From the NCBI GenBank assembly GCA_003507515.1, contig DNVL01000072.1:1-7960 (forward strand): 7,960 bases of DNA, given 5' to 3'. This document shows, one piece after another, positions 6,059 through 7,960 of this stretch (the first letter of the stretch is position 1; each line of letters starts with the position of its first letter). This DNA comes from Legionella sp. Its GTDB lineage: Bacteria > Pseudomonadota > Gammaproteobacteria > Legionellales > Legionellaceae. The translations under genes and the position numbers were made by a program. The notes under the pieces are model-generated. The model was not told the DNA's origin. It made no database searches and saw only the letters and a list, made by a program, of their open reading frames with translations.

Positions 6059-6844
6059 GTGCAAAGGATTGAAATTTGTCAGATAGACGCTTTTACGGAC
6101 AAGGTGTTTCATGGGAACCCCGCAGCCATCTGCTTATTAAAAACCTGGTTGAATGATGAATTAATGCAGGCTATCGCTGTTGAGAATAATTTGTCTGAAA
6201 CGGCATTTGTGATGGAAGACAAGCAGGGATTTCATATTCGTTGGTTTGCACCCAATGGTGAAATTGATTTATGCGGGCATGCCACCTTGGCGGCTGGCTT
6301 TCTTCTGTTTGAATTGGGCCGAAATCACGCAGACCAGATAGCTTTTTCTAGTGCTAGCGGTCAACTGTTAGTACGAAAAATAGCCGATCGCATCACATTG
6401 GATTTCCCGAGCTTTACTGTTTATCCACTGCATAGCCCGCAGCACTTGAATGACATTGTTGATCAACCCATTCTTGACGTATATGAAAGTGATTTGGATT
6501 ATTTGGTGCTGCTCGCCAATGAGACGAATGTTTTGAATGCGCAGGTTAATTTAAATCGCTTGGTGAAACTGCCGAAGCGTGGGTTAATCCTGACCGCGTG
6601 TAGCAACGATGTGGATTATTATTCGCGCTGTTTTTATCCAAAACACAATATTGCTGAAGATCCGGTGACGGGTTCTGCACAGTGCGTGCTCGCACCGTAT
6701 TGGTCTGAACGGCTGAGTAAACAAAAATTAACGTCGATACAGGGATCTTTTCGCCGAGGGCATGTGTTTTGTGATGTAATGGATGGACGCGTGCATATTT
6801 CAGGGCATTGTCGCTGGTATTCCAAAGGATTTTTGATGATTTAA
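6059..6844 (+). CDS. PhzF-family isomerase (phenazine-biosynthesis-like, YddE type)
   Basis: A 261-residue protein of the PhzF family, which shares the diaminopimelate-epimerase fold. Visible hallmarks are QIDAFTDKVFHGNPAAICLL at the N-terminus, NLSETAF with the catalytic Glu47 (Glu45 in PhzF), WFAPNGEIDLCGHATLAA, and AEDPVTGSAQ in the second half. The length is at the short end of the usual range for the family. PhzF itself isomerises trans-2,3-dihydro-3-hydroxyanthranilate, but most relatives act on other, mostly unknown substrates and no phenazine genes are present, so no gene symbol is given. The start is GTG at 6059, with GGAG 6 nt upstream. It lies between hemL and prpB on the same strand and is probably co-transcribed with them. 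Confidence 0.92.
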   Translation: MQRIEICQIDAFTDKVFHGNPAAICLLKTWLNDELMQAIAVENNLSETAFVMEDKQGFHIRWFAPNGEIDLCGHATLAAGFLLFELGRNHADQIAFSSASGQLLVRKIADRITLDFPSFTVYPLHSPQHLNDIVDQPILDVYESDLDYLVLLANETNVLNAQVNLNRLVKLPKRGLILTACSNDVDYYSRCFYPKHNIAEDPVTGSAQCVLAPYWSERLSKQKLTSIQGSFRRGHVFCDVMDGRVHISGHCRWYSKGFLMI

Positions 6845-6873
6845 GGTTCGGCATAAGCCAAGGAGAGGGAATT

Positions 6874-7755
6874 ATGTCCCATTCAATGGGAAAACAGTTT
6901 AGAACATTGGCCAACGCGCCCGAGCCGTTGCAAGTGATAGGGGCTGTGAATGCTTATTCGGCACTTTTAGCACAGGAGGCGGGAGCTGCGGCCATTTATC
7001 TGTCCGGTGCGGGCGTTTCGAATGCATCTTATGGACTGCCTGATCTGGGAATGACAGGCCTTTCGGATGTGTTAGAAGACGTGCGCCGCATCACCAATGC
7101 CTGCACATTGCCTCTGCTGGTGGATGTGGATACGGGTTGGGGGCATGCGTTTAATATTGCAAGAACCGTGCAATTGATGGAGCGCGCAGGCGTTGCTGCC
7201 ATTCATATTGAAGATCAAATGGCAGCAAAGCGCTGTGGTCATCGTCCGAATAAATCCGTTGTGTCAATGCACGAGATGGGTGATCGCATCAAAGCGGCAG
7301 TCGATGCGAGACTCGATGAAGACTTTGTTATCATGGCGCGAACAGATGCACGCGCCATGGAAGGCATGAATGCCGCATTGGATCGTGCTGCATTTTATGT
7401 GACGTGTGGGGCTGACATGATTTTTCCAGAAGCGCTGACCACTTTGAACGAATTTCAGGTATTTACGCAACGAATAAATGCACCTGTTCTTGCCAATATT
7501 ACCGAATTCGGTAAAACCCCGCTTTTTACCCGTGATGAGTTAAAGCACGCCGGGGTTCAATTGATTTTATACCCACTCAGTGCGTTTAGAGCGATGTCTT
7601 TTGCGGCCTTACAGGTCTATAAAACCATTTTATCGGATGGTACGCAGCGTGATTTGCTGGATACTATGCAAACACGTGATGACTTATATGATGTATTGAA
7701 GTATCGTGATTATGAAGCAAAACTCGATCAATTTAGGGAGGATCAGCATGGTTGA
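6874..7755 (+). CDS. prpB: 2-methylisocitrate lyase
   Basis: PrpB cleaves (2R,3S)-2-methylisocitrate into pyruvate and succinate, the last step of the methylcitrate cycle that disposes of propionyl-CoA. The protein belongs to the isocitrate-lyase/PEP-mutase superfamily. LLVDVDTGWG carries the Mg2+-binding Asp84/Asp86, and IEDQ followed by AKRCGHRPNK carries the catalytic Cys121 in the KRCGH signature that separates these lyases from PEP mutase. At 293 residues the length matches E. coli PrpB (296). I chose ATG 6874 because AAGGAG (6860-6865) lies 8 nt before it; the longer frame from 6808 would overlap the PhzF gene and add 22 atypical residues. It overlaps prpC by 8 nt, suggesting translational coupling. 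Confidence 0.96.
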   Translation: MSHSMGKQFRTLANAPEPLQVIGAVNAYSALLAQEAGAAAIYLSGAGVSNASYGLPDLGMTGLSDVLEDVRRITNACTLPLLVDVDTGWGHAFNIARTVQLMERAGVAAIHIEDQMAAKRCGHRPNKSVVSMHEMGDRIKAAVDARLDEDFVIMARTDARAMEGMNAALDRAAFYVTCGADMIFPEALTTLNEFQVFTQRINAPVLANITEFGKTPLFTRDELKHAGVQLILYPLSAFRAMSFAALQVYKTILSDGTQRDLLDTMQTRDDLYDVLKYRDYEAKLDQFREDQHG

Positions 7756-7960
7756 TAATACGGCAGGACTGGCCGGCGTTGTGGCTGGAGCATCAGCAAT
7801 TGCGACTGTTGGATTGGCAGGCAAGGGGCTGAACTACAGAGGTTATTCTATTGATGATTTGGCGGCGTATGCCTCCTTTGAGGAAGTAGCCTATCTTTTG
7901 CATTATGGACAATTACCGACGACAGCGGAGCTGGCAACCTATGTGAATAAGTTAATCAGG
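7748..7960 (+). CDS. prpC: 2-methylcitrate synthase, N-terminal part (3' end beyond window)
   Basis: Only the first 71 codons are present and they are open to the window edge. The sequence GLAGVVAGASAIATVG, then GLNYRGYSIDDLAAYASFEE and VAYLLHYGQLPT, is the characteristic N-terminus of PrpC and short-form citrate synthases. PrpC condenses propionyl-CoA with oxaloacetate to 2-methylcitrate. The ATG lies inside the end of prpB (8-nt overlap) and is preceded by a strong AGGGAGGA site (7735-7742). Placement directly after prpB is the classic prp arrangement and favours PrpC over GltA, although the catalytic His and Asp residues are outside the window. Confidence 0.93.
   Translation, partial: MVDNTAGLAGVVAGASAIATVGLAGKGLNYRGYSIDDLAAYASFEEVAYLLHYGQLPTTAELATYVNKLIR

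Noticed and set aside
6808..6873. Upstream ATG of prpB adding 22 residues
   Set aside because: It overlaps the PhzF gene and lacks family similarity, while the ATG at 6874 has a strong, well-spaced ribosome site.
6546..6914. Minus-strand 122-residue frame
   Set aside because: It is antisense to the conserved EDPVTGSA part of the PhzF-family gene and to the prpB start, and has no recognisable features.

Overview
The window looks like a chromosomal segment of a gammaproteobacterium with moderate-to-low GC, with strong Shine-Dalgarno sites and tightly packed metabolic genes. The gene types (an NTE-type patatin, FlgM with a FliA promoter, HemL, PrpB/PrpC) would suit a Legionellales-like, protist-associated lineage. 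That placement is an inference from gene content, not a database result.

Layout. The left end (1-1526, minus strand) is a 3'-truncated gene for a cyclic-nucleotide-binding/patatin phospholipase. It starts at TTG and is divergent from the next gene across a 227-bp intergenic region with candidate promoters for both. Positions 1754-4318 (plus) encode the most unusual protein here, 854 residues long. It has a two-part hydrophobic N-terminus, a probable seven-bladed beta-propeller, a stalk of about 200 residues built from a 4-residue P-[TS]-x-x repeat, one transmembrane helix and an acidic tail. This architecture recalls surface proteins of algae and other stramenopiles. A run of ten G inside the propeller makes it a candidate for phase variation. 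A hairpin closes this gene against a convergent small gene (4374-4595, minus), recognised here as a FlgM-like anti-sigma-28 factor preceded by a near-consensus FliA promoter.

The right half (4711-7960, plus) is a compact metabolic run: hemL (glutamate-1-semialdehyde aminomutase), a PhzF-family isomerase with a GTG start, prpB (2-methylisocitrate lyase) and the first 71 codons of prpC (2-methylcitrate synthase). Gaps are 52 nt, 29 nt and an 8-nt overlap, consistent with one transcript. hemL makes the tetrapyrrole precursor 5-aminolevulinate, while prpB and prpC are steps of the methylcitrate cycle for propionyl-CoA. The PhzF substrate is unknown.

The main points of interest are the propeller/PT-stalk membrane protein with its G10 tract, and the stand-alone flgM-like gene under a sigma-28 promoter.
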